A stretch of 64,000 nt of DNA from Chromatiaceae bacterium (GCA_024235395.1 JACKMK010000001.1:1550001-1614000); one strand, 5' to 3'; shown: positions 55,490 to 64,000, counted from the first letter of the stretch. A program made the numbers and translations. The notes: generated by a model not told the origin, from the sequence alone.

Positions 55490-56185
55490 TCAGGCACCCA
55501 GCGCGTCCGCCAGCGCCAGCAGGCCCGTCGCGTGCAGCGTATTGCGATCGCTGCCGCTCAGTTCTTTGTGACGTCGCGGCCCGAATTCCATCGGCCGCTC
55601 GATATAGGCGGTCTGCAGTCCGCAGGCACGCGCCGCATCGAGGTCGTCCTGGTGGGCGGCGACCATCATCACCGCTTCGGGTGGGACATCGAAGACGCGC
55701 GCCACGCCGAGATAGGTATCGGGGTCGGGTTTGTATCGGCGGAACACCTCGGCGGACAGGATGCAGTCCCATGGCAGGGCCGCCTGCTTCGCCATCTCCG
55801 CGAGCAGACCGATATTGCCGTTCGACAGCGTGCAGATCATGTACCGCTGTTTCAGCCGGTTGAGTCCCTCGACGCTGTCCGGCCATGGTTGCAGCCGGTG
55901 CCAGACCCTGTTGAGGTGCGCGACCTCCGCCTGCGTCAGTCCGCGCAGGCCGAAACGTCCGATCAATCCATCGAGAATCTGCCGGTGCAACAGGTCGAGC
56001 GAGGTCCAACCCAGCTCTCCGGAACGCACGCGTTGCATCGCCGGCTGATAGCCGTCGCGCCACGCCAGCGCGAACGCGCCGCCATCGATGCCCGGACGCA
56101 AGGTCTCGACCTCGCGCACCACGGATCCGTACCAGTCGACGACGGTGCCGAATACATCGAATGCCAGGACCAGAGGATCCGTCAT
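55490..56185 (-). CDS. Haloacid dehalogenase, type II (HAD superfamily)
   Basis: This encodes 231 residues. The nucleophile is Asp10 in AFDVFGTVVDW, the usual start of type II 2-haloacid dehalogenases. CTLSNGN provides motif II, the lysine lies in RRYKPDP, and AAHQDDLDAARACG is motif IV. Start ATG 56185 gives the expected N-terminus; the frame to 56386 has no ribosome site. It is convergent with the MoeA-PBP gene. Such enzymes hydrolyse 2-haloacids, but many homologues act on phosphoesters, so the substrate is open. Confidence 0.85.
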   Translation of the reverse strand: MTDPLVLAFDVFGTVVDWYGSVVREVETLRPGIDGGAFALAWRDGYQPAMQRVRSGELGWTSLDLLHRQILDGLIGRFGLRGLTQAEVAHLNRVWHRLQPWPDSVEGLNRLKQRYMICTLSNGNIGLLAEMAKQAALPWDCILSAEVFRRYKPDPDTYLGVARVFDVPPEAVMMVAAHQDDLDAARACGLQTAYIERPMEFGPRRHKELSGSDRNTLHATGLLALADALGA

Positions 56186-56951
56186 CGCGCACCACCGGTG
56201 TGTCAATCGCAATCCCCGCATGATCGACGACGCATCTCGCAATCGGCAAGCCCCCCCCTGAGACGGGGACAGGCACGGCACGCGGACGCCGACGGCTTCA
56301 CAGGCGCAACGGAAAGCGGATATTCCGTGAAGCGCTCCTCGCTGCCTGGCCGCGCGGAACCGGGACGACTGTCGGTCAAGGTGCAAAACTGGCGTCGCAT
56401 CGGGCGGGCAAACAACACCGAAGACCGATAACGCGACCGGCTGCCATACCCTTCATCGCAGAGAAGACGGCCGCTCCTCGACGAGCGTGCGCCGAATCGC
56501 GATCGGCCTGCTGCACGCCGAACAGGTCCGACACGCTGGTGCCCGCCAGCGCGACAAGTACCAACACCTAGGTGGCGCCGATGAGCAACTGGTGTTGTGA
56601 AACAAAATCCGCGAGGTTCATGCAGCCTGGTCGCCCTGGTTTTCCGACCAACCTTGTCCCGCTTGGTATCCAACACCGCCACGCAATCTGAAGCGCGACC
56701 ACATGGCGATGGGCTCGGTTCCGCACGCTGCGGGTTGAGGCCTTCACCGTCAGCGTCGCCGACCGCCTCTCGCATCGTCACGATTGTTTACAGTTTCGCC
56801 CCAGGTGCCGTCGCCATCGATTTCGCGTGGGAACTAACAGCCGGTGGCGGCTCAAAAAAAACAACATGGCACAAAGCCTGCATCTTCGCACCAACGACGA
56901 CCTCTCCAGCCCGCAGTGGCTACGAACAATCAACAACCGAGAGTCGAGACA
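56186..56951. other. Long intergenic region with gene remnant
   Basis: About 766 bases separate the dehalogenase start from the secreted protein gene at 56952. The only coding-like piece is a minus-strand remnant at 56376-56621. The rest shows no gene with a plausible start. The last 100 bases are AT-richer and hold the promoter of the downstream gene. Confidence 0.4.
56376..56621 (-). pseudogene. Possible decayed rhodanese-like membrane protein
   Basis: From ATG 56621 the minus strand reads NLADFVSQHQLLIGAT, then a TAG stop at 56568-56570, and in the same frame VLVLVALAGTSVSDLFGVQQAD. Read through the stop, this is a short N-terminus and a membrane helix resembling membrane-anchored rhodanese-like proteins. 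The rhodanese domain itself, including its active cysteine, is missing. It fits a gene with an in-frame stop and lost 3' end. The match is by eye only. Confidence 0.3.
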
Positions 56952-58121
56952 ATGAAGAAAGGACTGTTTGCAGCCTGGCTGCTGTTGGCGTCGTCCGCGC
57001 CCTTCGCGGACGTCGGCATCGGCGTATTCTCCAAGAACACGATCTATGAGGATGGCGAGATACCGCAGTTGTGGCTTTCGGGCTTCAACAACGGGGCGGC
57101 GCCGCGGCTCGTGGACATCCATTTCGGCCTGATTGCGCCCGATGGCGCGGTCTACGAGTATCCGGATTGGAATCGCCGCTTCACGCCATGGCTGAGATCC
57201 CTGAGCCTGCCTGCGAACTTCGAGTTTCCGGCCACGCCGATTGTCGATGTCGATCAGCTCCCGGGTGCGAACAAGGAGGGCACCTGGTATGTCGCAGCCG
57301 CGCTCACCGAGCCCGGCACACTGAAGTTTCTTTCGGTTGCCGTCCAACCGTTCAGCGTGATCGAACAAGTCGACAACGACACACGTTACGGTTTCGTCAA
57401 CCTGCTCAAGTTGTCGGGCGACGACACCGGCACGGCGGCTACCGGGTTGTTCTGGAAACCGGCCGTGACCCCGAACCTCCTCGAAAGCCTGCCGTCGCTC
57501 GGCAGTCCGGTGACAGAATTCGAACAGTGCAGCTACCAGAACGTGGCATTCGTCGGAGGCGAACCGGGTGATTTCCTGAACATCGGCCGGCAACTGAATC
57601 TGCGGGGTTCGAACGGCCTCACAACGACGGTGTCGATCGACCGCGATATCACCAGCAATTTTTATTTTTCCGTGCTGTCACGGTCCTTCGTGACCGACGG
57701 CACCAACTACACCTTCAGCAGCAACGGTGGCGACGACCTGTCGGCATTCAGCGTGACGACCACTGCGCCCGAAACGTTGATACTCTCGGACCCAACCGGC
57801 GGAGACCATTCCGTGAGCAGCGACCTGGACCTGAAATGGAACGGCAACAACGGCCAGGGCGAGGTGGTGGCGCAACTGACCGGCGAAGGCTCCAGCGGCT
57901 CGCTGGCGATTGCCTGTCGCTTCTCGGACGACGGGGAGGCGACGGTGCCGGCCGAACTCCTGGCACAGCTGAGATCCGACCTCGCCTCGACCAATGACGG
58001 TGTCCCGCTGGTGGTGTTTCGCGCGAACACGACGCCGTTCAACACCGCCGAAGCCGAACTCGCCACGGGGGCATTTTCGATCGCGTCGGGCACGTTTCGA
58101 ATGCTGCGGCTGCGCCGGTAG
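56952..58121 (+). CDS. Secreted hypothetical protein, probably beta-rich
   Basis: The 389-residue product has a signal peptide (KKGLFAAW start, cleavage after FAD/FA near residue 19). The mature part is rich in Asn, Thr, Ser and Gly and looks strand-rich. It includes GLIAPDGAVYEYPDWNRRFTPW, a segment common in secreted beta-sandwich proteins that carry choice-of-anchor or spherulation-type domains. Two cysteines (near residues 195 and 318) could form a disulfide. Start ATG 56952 is the one with the signal peptide. It precedes the HzsA-like gene by 329 bases on the same strand. Function is unknown. Confidence 0.65.
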   Translation: MKKGLFAAWLLLASSAPFADVGIGVFSKNTIYEDGEIPQLWLSGFNNGAAPRLVDIHFGLIAPDGAVYEYPDWNRRFTPWLRSLSLPANFEFPATPIVDVDQLPGANKEGTWYVAAALTEPGTLKFLSVAVQPFSVIEQVDNDTRYGFVNLLKLSGDDTGTAATGLFWKPAVTPNLLESLPSLGSPVTEFEQCSYQNVAFVGGEPGDFLNIGRQLNLRGSNGLTTTVSIDRDITSNFYFSVLSRSFVTDGTNYTFSSNGGDDLSAFSVTTTAPETLILSDPTGGDHSVSSDLDLKWNGNNGQGEVVAQLTGEGSSGSLAIACRFSDDGEATVPAELLAQLRSDLASTNDGVPLVVFRANTTPFNTAEAELATGAFSIASGTFRMLRLRR

Positions 58122-58450
58122 CCCGGCCGCGGTCGCCGACGCGGACGACGCAGCGGCCGCTGGTCGCTGCGGACCGATGAAGCCCGTGACGAAAGGGCAG
58201 GAGAGACGCAAACGCCTCGATACCCGGCACCAGTCACCACTGGGAATACCGTTCGCAACACGCTGTGTATCGGAACTCCGGCGGGCCCTGGGCTGTCTCA
58301 CAGCCGGGAGCGGCTAAGGAGAGCACTGACTATGCACAGGGAAATTTGCGCCGATCGGATGACGCACCGTTGCCATACTGTGGGCGAGTTAACAGCCCAC
58401 CGGCCGCTGTCTGCGGACAATTCATGGTAGTCCATGACTGCCTGTGAACG
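58122..58450. other. Intergenic region before the HzsA-like gene
   Basis: These 329 bases contain no convincing gene. The left half is GC-rich and may hold the end of the upstream transcript. The right half is less GC-rich and probably contains the promoter of the gene at 58451. No T-rich terminator was seen. Confidence 0.35.
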
Positions 58451-60673
58451 ATGAGTATTTCTGCCAGCTTTCGGCGTTCGAGACGCCTGTCACGCACCAC
58501 GCTGGGCCTCCTGCTGGTCTGCGCACCCTATGCCAACGCCGCGTTGCCTGGCGCGCCCGTCGACCTGGGCCTGCCCAAGGCACCCCAACTGCTGGAAGTA
58601 CCAGGCTCGCCGCAGCCGGCGACGGTGACCAGGTCCGCCGCGCCGACGAAATCGACCAAGAAGCCGGTGCCTGTGGACACACCCGGGACAGCGCCACTCC
58701 CCGGCCCGATTGAGATACCCAAGCCAAAGCCGCTGCCGGGGGCACCCAAACCGATCGTGGACGATCCGGGCCCACCCCCGGAACCCGCACCCGATCAATC
58801 AGAACCGCCCGGCGGATTCGATGAACCATTCCCCATCGTCTACTCCTGGTCCGAGCGCACGCAGCGCACGGCAACCCTGAATGACCACACGATCAGCGCC
58901 AATGCGATCAGCGCCTTCGATCCGCTGCCGGAAGTGGTGCATATCGTCGGCGGTTTCAAAGAGGCGAACCTGGTCTACCGCGATGCCGACGGTTACGAGA
59001 CCACGATCTACGACTGCATAGGCGATGATTCAGTGATCTGCGCCGCGCTGGACGGCCGTGTCAGTCCTGACGCGACAAAGGTCGCGTTTTGGGTGGCATT
59101 CGCCAGAAACTTCAATCCGACCACGTGGACACTCAACGGTAACCTGCCCATACCGCGACTGGGTAGCACCATAAAGACGCAGATCCATATCTACGACATC
59201 GCGACCGGCCGGATCAACGCCTGGGACACGCCGGGTGGCCAATGGGACATGCATCCGGAATGGATCAGCAACGACAAGTTGATCTTCGTATCCAACCGCG
59301 CCAAGGTCCGGCCGGTCTACCTGCCCGGGAAGGTGGCACCGACGTCCTGGGCCTTGCAGCGCTATACCGCGAACGCCGACGGCAGCAATGCCGTCAACAT
59401 CGGGCCGCATGACGATGCAGTCCTGCATCCCTACGTGCTGTCGGACGGCAACATCCTCTCGGCGAATTTCCGCGCCGACGAAAAACTGAGCCAGGGCATC
59501 ACCACCATCCCCAACCAGTGGTGGATGACGATGACGGATCAGTTCGGTGGTCACGAGTTCACGGTGTTTGGTGCACACGCCGGAATCTATCGGTCTCAGA
59601 ATAAAACGGTCGAGGGTATCCTCTCGTTGCATTTCTACGGTGAACGCACCGGCGGCGACCTGCTGACCGGCAACTACTACCGGCTCAACCATGTCGGCGG
59701 CCAGGGTCAGGTGCTGTCCATCGAGCGCCTGCCGCACGGTGTTGAGGGGGCGACGGGACCGGGCAACCTGATCCCGAGGATCACGGTGATCAATCCCTAC
59801 GGGCAGGAAGAAGACAATCCGACGCTGCGCGACCCGCAGACCGGTCGGTTCTACGGGAAGGCAAGTTGGCCGGTCGGTATTCCTGGCAACCAGGTGATGC
59901 TGACGCTCGCCGATGGTTTTTGCTATTCCGGTCTGAAACTCGAGAACGCCAATGACAAGTACCTGCGCGGCGGCCCCGGATGCAACCTGGGCATCTATCG
60001 CACGACCCGAATACCGTCGAAGCGGCCCGGCGACGACATGGTCAAGATTGTCGATGATCCCGATCGACACGAGTTCAGCCCCGATATCGCGCTGCCGTAT
60101 CAACGGATCTACGGCAAACCCATGCCCGATCAGCAGGTGCGCGAGATCCAACGCGACGAGTACGGTGAGGCGTACTGCACCCTGGAGGTGATCGACGCGA
60201 CCTTCGCAGAGCTCTACCCAAACGACGACAGAAACTCGAAGCGCATTCCATGCCGTGAATTGGGCGGTTCGTGCATCAAAGCGGGTTACTCGATTCCCAA
60301 GGACCTCGCCGCGTTGGCGATCTACGAGGCCGCGCCGAACCGCGTGCCCCAAAGCAAGGCAAGACCGGAAGACGTCACCCTGGACGGCCACAAACTCACG
60401 TTGCTCGGCTACGCACGACCGGAGCAAGACGGCTCACTGGCGGTGAGAGTCCCGTGCGAGACGCCGATCAAGATGCGCGGCGTGGCGGAGGATGGCACGG
60501 TATTCGTCCGCGACCAGATCACGCACTCGCTGCGATCCGGCGAGGCACGGCGTTGCATCGGCTGCCACGGCGGACATACCGAGAATGGCTACAAGTCCTT
60601 CGGCGGCATGCGGAACTGGAAATCGACCATCGCCGCGGGTAGGCCGCCACAGCACCTTTCGCCCAAGCTGTAG
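58451..60673 (+). CDS. Secreted beta-propeller c-type cytochrome, HzsA-like
   Basis: The 740-residue product has a signal peptide (cleavage after ANA near residue 30) and a proline-rich linker (about 65-125) of repeated PKPLPGAP type. A WD40/PD40-like beta-propeller region follows (DGRVSPDATKVAF, YDIATGRI, DMHPEWISNDKLIFVSNR, YTANADGSN). The C-terminal region carries one heme-c motif CIGCH (702-706), followed by HTENGYKSFGG. This order resembles the alpha subunit of hydrazine synthase and its relatives outside anammox bacteria. The other subunits are absent here, so hydrazine synthesis is unlikely; a periplasmic redox or binding role is plausible. The ribosome site before ATG 58451 is weak. 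Confidence 0.72.
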   Translation: MSISASFRRSRRLSRTTLGLLLVCAPYANAALPGAPVDLGLPKAPQLLEVPGSPQPATVTRSAAPTKSTKKPVPVDTPGTAPLPGPIEIPKPKPLPGAPKPIVDDPGPPPEPAPDQSEPPGGFDEPFPIVYSWSERTQRTATLNDHTISANAISAFDPLPEVVHIVGGFKEANLVYRDADGYETTIYDCIGDDSVICAALDGRVSPDATKVAFWVAFARNFNPTTWTLNGNLPIPRLGSTIKTQIHIYDIATGRINAWDTPGGQWDMHPEWISNDKLIFVSNRAKVRPVYLPGKVAPTSWALQRYTANADGSNAVNIGPHDDAVLHPYVLSDGNILSANFRADEKLSQGITTIPNQWWMTMTDQFGGHEFTVFGAHAGIYRSQNKTVEGILSLHFYGERTGGDLLTGNYYRLNHVGGQGQVLSIERLPHGVEGATGPGNLIPRITVINPYGQEEDNPTLRDPQTGRFYGKASWPVGIPGNQVMLTLADGFCYSGLKLENANDKYLRGGPGCNLGIYRTTRIPSKRPGDDMVKIVDDPDRHEFSPDIALPYQRIYGKPMPDQQVREIQRDEYGEAYCTLEVIDATFAELYPNDDRNSKRIPCRELGGSCIKAGYSIPKDLAALAIYEAAPNRVPQSKARPEDVTLDGHKLTLLGYARPEQDGSLAVRVPCETPIKMRGVAEDGTVFVRDQITHSLRSGEARRCIGCHGGHTENGYKSFGGMRNWKSTIAAGRPPQHLSPKL

Positions 60674-60791
60674 AGACAGGTGGGCGCAGCGGCTGCACGC
60701 GTGACTGCAGCGCCCTGCCTCGTCGCACGCCAGGAGCCCACTACAGGAGCCCTGACACCGACTTGCACCTTCGCGGCGCTTCGCGGATCGC

Positions 60792-61619
60792 TCAAGCGGC
60801 CTGCTCCCAGGCCCCACCCGCGGCCGCCGTGCGACAGAACTCGGAAAAATCGCGAGGCTGTCGGCCCAGCGCCCGTTGGACACCGCCTCCCAGTGATGCG
60901 TTGCGCCCGTCGAGCACCTCGCGGCAGATCTCGGTGAAGACGCCTGCAACCAAGGGTCCCGCGATGTCCTGCATCGCCGCGTGAAACTGTTTGAGCGTGA
61001 TCGGCTGATAACGGACCGTTTTGCGCATCGCGCGTGACAGCTCGGCCGCCGCATCGCCAAACGTCAGGAGGCGCGGCCCCGTCACCTCGTACAACTGCCC
61101 CGCGTGGCCTTGCTCGCTCAGCGCGGCGACCGCGACGTCGGCGATGTCGTCTACGTCGACGATCGGTTCGCGAACATCGCCGGCAGGCAGAGCGACCACA
61201 CCGTTCAGTGCGGGCTGCCGCAGATAGCCCTCGCTGAAGTTCTGCGCAAACCAGGCCGCACGCACCAGGGTGTATTCCAGGCCGCTGTTCCGCACGATGT
61301 CTTCGCAGCGCTGGGCGTGGTGCTCGCCGCGACCGGACAGCAGGACCAGGCGCTTTACCCCTGCCGCGGCCGCTGCGCGGGTCAAGGCCTCGATCTTCTC
61401 CGGTGCCCCCGGGAAGGCCAGGTCGGGAAAATAGGAGATATACGCGGCATGCGCGCCCGCGAGTGCGGCCGGCCAGGTGTCCGCGTCGTCCCAATCGAAC
61501 GGCGTCGCCGAATGCCGCGATCCACGACGCACCGGGTAGCCACGCTCGGCGAGTTGCGCGGCGATGCGGCGCCCGGTCTTCCCGCTGGCCCCGATGACGA
61601 GTATCGGTTGGTGTTGCAT
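60792..61619 (-). CDS. NmrA/SDR-like NAD(P)-binding protein
   Basis: This 275-residue protein of the atypical short-chain dehydrogenase group has the NAD(P)-binding loop VIGASGKTGRRIA at 8-20, and LLSGRGEHHAQRCEDIVRNSGLEYTLVRAAWFAQN in the middle. It lacks the YxxxK catalytic pair, as in NmrA, QOR2 and triphenylmethane reductase-like proteins. It may sense NADP or reduce quinones or aldehydes. Start ATG 61619 gives the usual N-terminus. It is divergent from the bufferin operon across about 300 bases, but a functional link is not shown. Confidence 0.82.
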   Translation of the reverse strand: MQHQPILVIGASGKTGRRIAAQLAERGYPVRRGSRHSATPFDWDDADTWPAALAGAHAAYISYFPDLAFPGAPEKIEALTRAAAAAGVKRLVLLSGRGEHHAQRCEDIVRNSGLEYTLVRAAWFAQNFSEGYLRQPALNGVVALPAGDVREPIVDVDDIADVAVAALSEQGHAGQLYEVTGPRLLTFGDAAAELSRAMRKTVRYQPITLKQFHAAMQDIAGPLVAGVFTEICREVLDGRNASLGGGVQRALGRQPRDFSEFCRTAAAGGAWEQAA

Positions 61620-61921
61620 GTCCGTGACCTCACTGGTGGTTGACGTTGTGTGAAGCCTAGGTGGGAAGACGCGGATCAACCATGCCAGTTTGTCGCCATG
61701 ATTGTGCAGATCGTCTACCCGTCGGCGAGACGCTGCGCGTGCTGCGCCTGACCCGCACGCTCGATTGCCGCAGTGGACGGGGTCTCCAGTTCATCGAGCG
61801 GACCAACATCTGGTGTTGGCAGTCATGTGCGACGCAATCAATGGCGTGCACCGATCGTCAAACCTATGAGCGCCCGGATTCCGGGCCTCAGTTGCTACAG
61901 ACACTAGGGAGATTCCAATCG
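61620..61921. other. Intergenic region upstream of the bufferin operon
   Basis: About 300 bases lie between the NmrA-like gene and bufA. The frame upstream of bufA stays open to 61661 but has no signal peptide at its start. A promoter for bufA should lie here; no sigma-70 boxes are clear, which would fit use of the ECF sigma factor at the end of the operon. AGGGAGA at about 61906 is the ribosome site of bufA. Confidence 0.4.
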
Positions 61922-62209
61922 ATGATTTCGACTACACGCAGCAACGCTGCACTCGCGAGCCTGCTGGCCGCTGGCACGCTATTGGCATCAAATACTGCGT
62001 CTGCAGTACCAGATTCTCCCAAGGCCTGGGAGAAATGCGCCGGCATCGCAAAGGCAGGAAAGAATGATTGCGGCGCCCTCGACGGCAAGCACGGCTGTGC
62101 AAGCCAGGCAACGGTCGACAACGCAGACAATGAGTGGGTCTACGTGCCTGCCGGTACCTGTGAAAAGATCACGGGCGGCATGATCGCCAAAGTGAAACCG
62201 GCCAAGTAG
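61922..62209 (+). CDS. bufA: Bufferin precursor peptide (DUF2282)
   Basis: This 95-residue precursor has a signal peptide ending after ASA near residue 28 and four cysteines at 39, 50, 59 and 80 (WEKCAG, NDCGAL, HGCAS, GTCEKI), the pattern of DUF2282/BufA1. In Caulobacter the MNIO enzyme BufB and its partner BufC convert such cysteines to thiooxazole-type groups. The exported product binds copper and protects cells. Start ATG 61922 was chosen for the signal peptide; AGGGAGA lies upstream. bufB starts five bases after its stop. Confidence 0.9.
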   Translation: MISTTRSNAALASLLAAGTLLASNTASAVPDSPKAWEKCAGIAKAGKNDCGALDGKHGCASQATVDNADNEWVYVPAGTCEKITGGMIAKVKPAK

Positions 62210-62214
62210 AGACC

Positions 62215-63066
62215 ATGGCTGCCCTGGATCCATTCTGCGAGCGCAGACCTGTGTCTGGCGTCGGCATAGGTCTGCGCGACCCTCATTTCGAACAACTGAT
62301 GCAGCACGATCACGGTGTACCCTGGGTCGAGCTGCTGACCGACAATTATCTCGCACGCGGAGGCGTGACGCCGCGTCAGCTCGAACGCATCGCTGCGCGC
62401 TTTCCGGTGACGCTGCACTGTGTCGGCATGAACCTAGGTGGTACCGATCCACTCGATATCAAATATCTGAAGACGGTGCGCGACATCTCTGAGCGGGTCG
62501 GTGCGGCATGGATATCCGACCATGCCTGTTTCACTGCCCACGCCGGGCGACACTATCACGAACTGCTGCCGCTGCCCTTCGACGAGCAGACGCTACATCA
62601 TATCGCACGGCGTATCGAACAGGCACAGGACGTGCTCGGCCAGCGTCTGGTCATCGAGAACGTGTCCGCCTACGTGCGGGCTGCCGCACCAATGACCGAG
62701 GCCGAGTTTCTCGGCTCGCTCTGCGAGGAAGCCGACTGCGATCTGCTGTGTGACGTCAATAATCTGCATGTAAACCAGGTGAACTTCGGGCTGGATGCCC
62801 AGCTGGCACTCGGTGCGCTGCCTCTGTCGCGCATCCGCGAGATCCATCTCGCCGGGTCTGAGAACAGGGGGCCTTACCTGATCGATGCCCACAACCATCC
62901 GGTGAGCGAACCCGTTTGGGCGCTGTTTCGGCAACTTATCCGCTCGACACCGGACACCCCGATATGTATCGAATGGGACAACGACATACCGGACCTGGAA
63001 GTGCTGCTCGAGGAGGTCGCCCGCGCCAAGCGAATCGTCAGCCAATCGAAGGCGCTGGCCGCGTGA
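62215..63066 (+). CDS. bufB: MNIO-type bufferin maturation enzyme (DUF692)
   Basis: This 283-residue TIM-barrel protein of the multinuclear non-heme iron oxidase (DUF692) family has metal-ligand segments in the expected order. These are GVGIGLRDPHF at the start, ISDHACF, HELLPLPF, VIENVSAYV, CDVNNLHVNQVN, EIHLAGSE, DAHNHPV and CIEWDND. It is predicted to modify cysteines of BufA before export. The start codon follows bufA by five bases and the stop overlaps bufC by four bases (GTGA). The family is firm; the chemistry is known from homologues. Confidence 0.92.
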   Translation: MAALDPFCERRPVSGVGIGLRDPHFEQLMQHDHGVPWVELLTDNYLARGGVTPRQLERIAARFPVTLHCVGMNLGGTDPLDIKYLKTVRDISERVGAAWISDHACFTAHAGRHYHELLPLPFDEQTLHHIARRIEQAQDVLGQRLVIENVSAYVRAAAPMTEAEFLGSLCEEADCDLLCDVNNLHVNQVNFGLDAQLALGALPLSRIREIHLAGSENRGPYLIDAHNHPVSEPVWALFRQLIRSTPDTPICIEWDNDIPDLEVLLEEVARAKRIVSQSKALAA

Positions 63067-63845
63067 CCCTTCGCCGCGACCTGGCGCGCTGGCAGACCGC
63101 AATCGCCGATGCGATAGACGCCCAGGCGCCTCACGGTCTACCACCTGGGCTGGCAATGGAGCCAGGTGGCATGAGCGCACAAGACGGCTGCCGCGTGTAC
63201 CGCAGCAGCAGCCGCGGCACCCGAGCCAGGGCGTTGCGGGACGTCTACCCTGTCTGCAGACGCCTGGTCGGCGACAACTGCTTCGACGCGATGGCTGCCG
63301 ATTGCGTCCGCCACTATCCGTCGCGGCACGCGGACCTCAATCAGTTCGGCAGCGCATTCGTGGACCTGACCGAGGAACTCACGCGACGGTCGGCAGCATT
63401 TTCGGAATTGCCGTGGCTGCCGGATCTGGTACGCCTGGAATGGCTGTGTCACACCCTTTACTACCGAGATGAGGACCCGCCGCTGCACCTCGACCTGCTC
63501 AACCGGCTGAATAGCTCGCAACTGATGATCAGCCCCGCCAAGCGCGTGGCATGGATGCGCAGCAAATGGCCGGTGCACCAAATCTGGACACTGCACCGGA
63601 TGCCATACGTGCCGCCCTTGATGCATATCGCCGCTGGCGATTGGTTCATCGTCGCCGAGAGGCATGCGACCGGTACATCGGCAGGCGCTACCGACGAAGC
63701 GTTGTGGCAACTGCTCGACGCATGCGATACCCCGATGTGCATTGACGAACTGGCGGCACACCCCTCACTCGAAGCCGCACGATTGGGCGAGCTGTTGCAA
63801 CGACGCTGGATCGACATCTCTGATCGGGAGTACGGAGTTGTTTGA
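63063..63845 (+). CDS. bufC: Bufferin partner protein (DUF2063)
   Basis: This 260-residue protein of the DUF2063 family starts at GTG 63063 within the bufB stop. The N-terminal half (FVDLTEELTRRSAAF, LPWLPDLVRLEWLCHTLYYR) is the typical helical DUF2063 part. The C-terminal half (WPVHQIWTL and TDEALWQLLDACDTPMCIDELA) resembles a RiPP-recognition winged-helix fold. It probably brings the BufA leader to BufB. It overlaps the sigma factor frame by a few bases. Confidence 0.9.
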   Translation: MTLRRDLARWQTAIADAIDAQAPHGLPPGLAMEPGGMSAQDGCRVYRSSSRGTRARALRDVYPVCRRLVGDNCFDAMAADCVRHYPSRHADLNQFGSAFVDLTEELTRRSAAFSELPWLPDLVRLEWLCHTLYYRDEDPPLHLDLLNRLNSSQLMISPAKRVAWMRSKWPVHQIWTLHRMPYVPPLMHIAAGDWFIVAERHATGTSAGATDEALWQLLDACDTPMCIDELAAHPSLEAARLGELLQRRWIDISDREYGVV

Positions 63846-64000
63846 CCGCCCGGCACTCAATCGATTGTATCGCTACGCCTACACGCTATGCGGTGATGAT
63901 ACCCAGGCATATGACCTGCTTCAGGACACGGTCGAACGTTGCCTGCAGCGCCCGGCAGGCCCGCTGGTCTCCCCGGAGGCATATGCACATAGAGTCATGC
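63838..64000 (+). CDS. ECF-type sigma factor, N-terminal fragment (partial)
   Basis: About 54 codons are visible before the right edge. From TTG 63838 the frame reads FDRPALNRLYRYAYTLCGDD followed by a YDLLQDTVERCL helix, the region-2 pattern of extracytoplasmic-function sigma factors (usually xxxxDAEDLVQETFLR). GGAG seven bases upstream supports the TTG start, and the gene overlaps bufC by eight bases. Translational coupling with the bufferin genes suggests that it regulates the operon. An anti-sigma gene would be expected just outside the window. Confidence 0.75.
   Translation, partial: MFDRPALNRLYRYAYTLCGDDTQAYDLLQDTVERCLQRPAGPLVSPEAYAHRVM

Noticed and set aside
56203..56781. 192-codon minus-strand frame in the gap after the dehalogenase
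   Set aside because: Cys/Arg/Ser-rich without domain or ribosome site, and in a different frame from the rhodanese-like remnant.
58451..60673. True hydrazine synthase alpha subunit
   Set aside because: No beta/gamma subunit or other anammox gene nearby, and only one heme motif. Treated as a relative only.
60677..60720. GC-rich hairpin after the HzsA-like gene (GGGCGC...GCGCCC)
   Set aside because: It could terminate both convergent genes, but the stem is broken by bulges and no T-tract follows, so I did not call a terminator.

Overview
The window is about 64 kb of GC-rich, gene-dense chromosome with no rRNA, tRNA, CRISPR array or insertion sequence that I could recognise. Gene families, codon use and operon style suggest a gammaproteobacterium. 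A large DAB-type inorganic-carbon uptake operon suggests a CO2-fixing organism, perhaps a sulfur oxidiser. A sulfolactate-degradation operon and a PlcP/Agt lipid-remodelling cluster suggest a mixotrophic, probably marine or saline lifestyle. The taxonomic placement is inference only.

Left part (1-15 kb). The start of a sensor histidine kinase lies at the edge, followed by a small secreted protein and a stand-alone cyclic-nucleotide-binding protein. A five-gene minus-strand operon follows: a NuoM-like subunit, DabA, the NuoL-like DabB, and two more NuoM-like subunits. One of these lacks key proton-channel residues. Next are a GGDEF/EAL membrane protein and a tightly linked betaine-type binding lipoprotein, then a CDGSH iron-sulfur protein and an HDOD protein.

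16-25 kb. A minus-strand operon reads suyA, suyB, TctC-, TctA- and TctB-type transporter genes, slcC, comC and a tartrate/D-malate dehydrogenase-like gene. It faces a divergent GntR regulator. The predicted role is uptake of sulfolactate, interconversion of its enantiomers through sulfopyruvate, and cleavage to pyruvate plus sulfite. A promoter with TTGACA-17-TAGATT and a near-perfect 20-bp palindrome lie between suyA and gntR.

25-36 kb. This part holds Lon protease, a MarC-family protein, a hydrolase-thioredoxin fusion, the cluster GT4 / Agt-like GT4 / DgkA / PlcP-like phosphodiesterase, an HAD phosphatase and a PutP-like symporter.

36-44 kb. A short AT-richer patch carries two orphan genes. 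Two large FG-GAP repeat secreted paralogues then flank a GNAT acetyltransferase.

44-56 kb. Metabolic genes include a GlxR-like reductase, GlcG, a DUF2789 protein, an isochorismatase-like hydrolase, a YbaY-like lipoprotein, an amidohydrolase, a MoeA-like gene beside a MoeA-periplasmic-binding-protein fusion, and a haloacid dehalogenase. Among them is an unusual operon of a soluble phosphatidylserine-decarboxylase-like enzyme, a guanidine-modifying hydrolase and a MATE exporter.

56-64 kb. A decayed rhodanese-like gene, a secreted protein, a HzsA-like beta-propeller cytochrome and an NmrA-type protein are followed by a bufferin (copper-binding RiPP) operon, bufA-bufB-bufC. It leads into an ECF-type sigma factor cut by the window edge.
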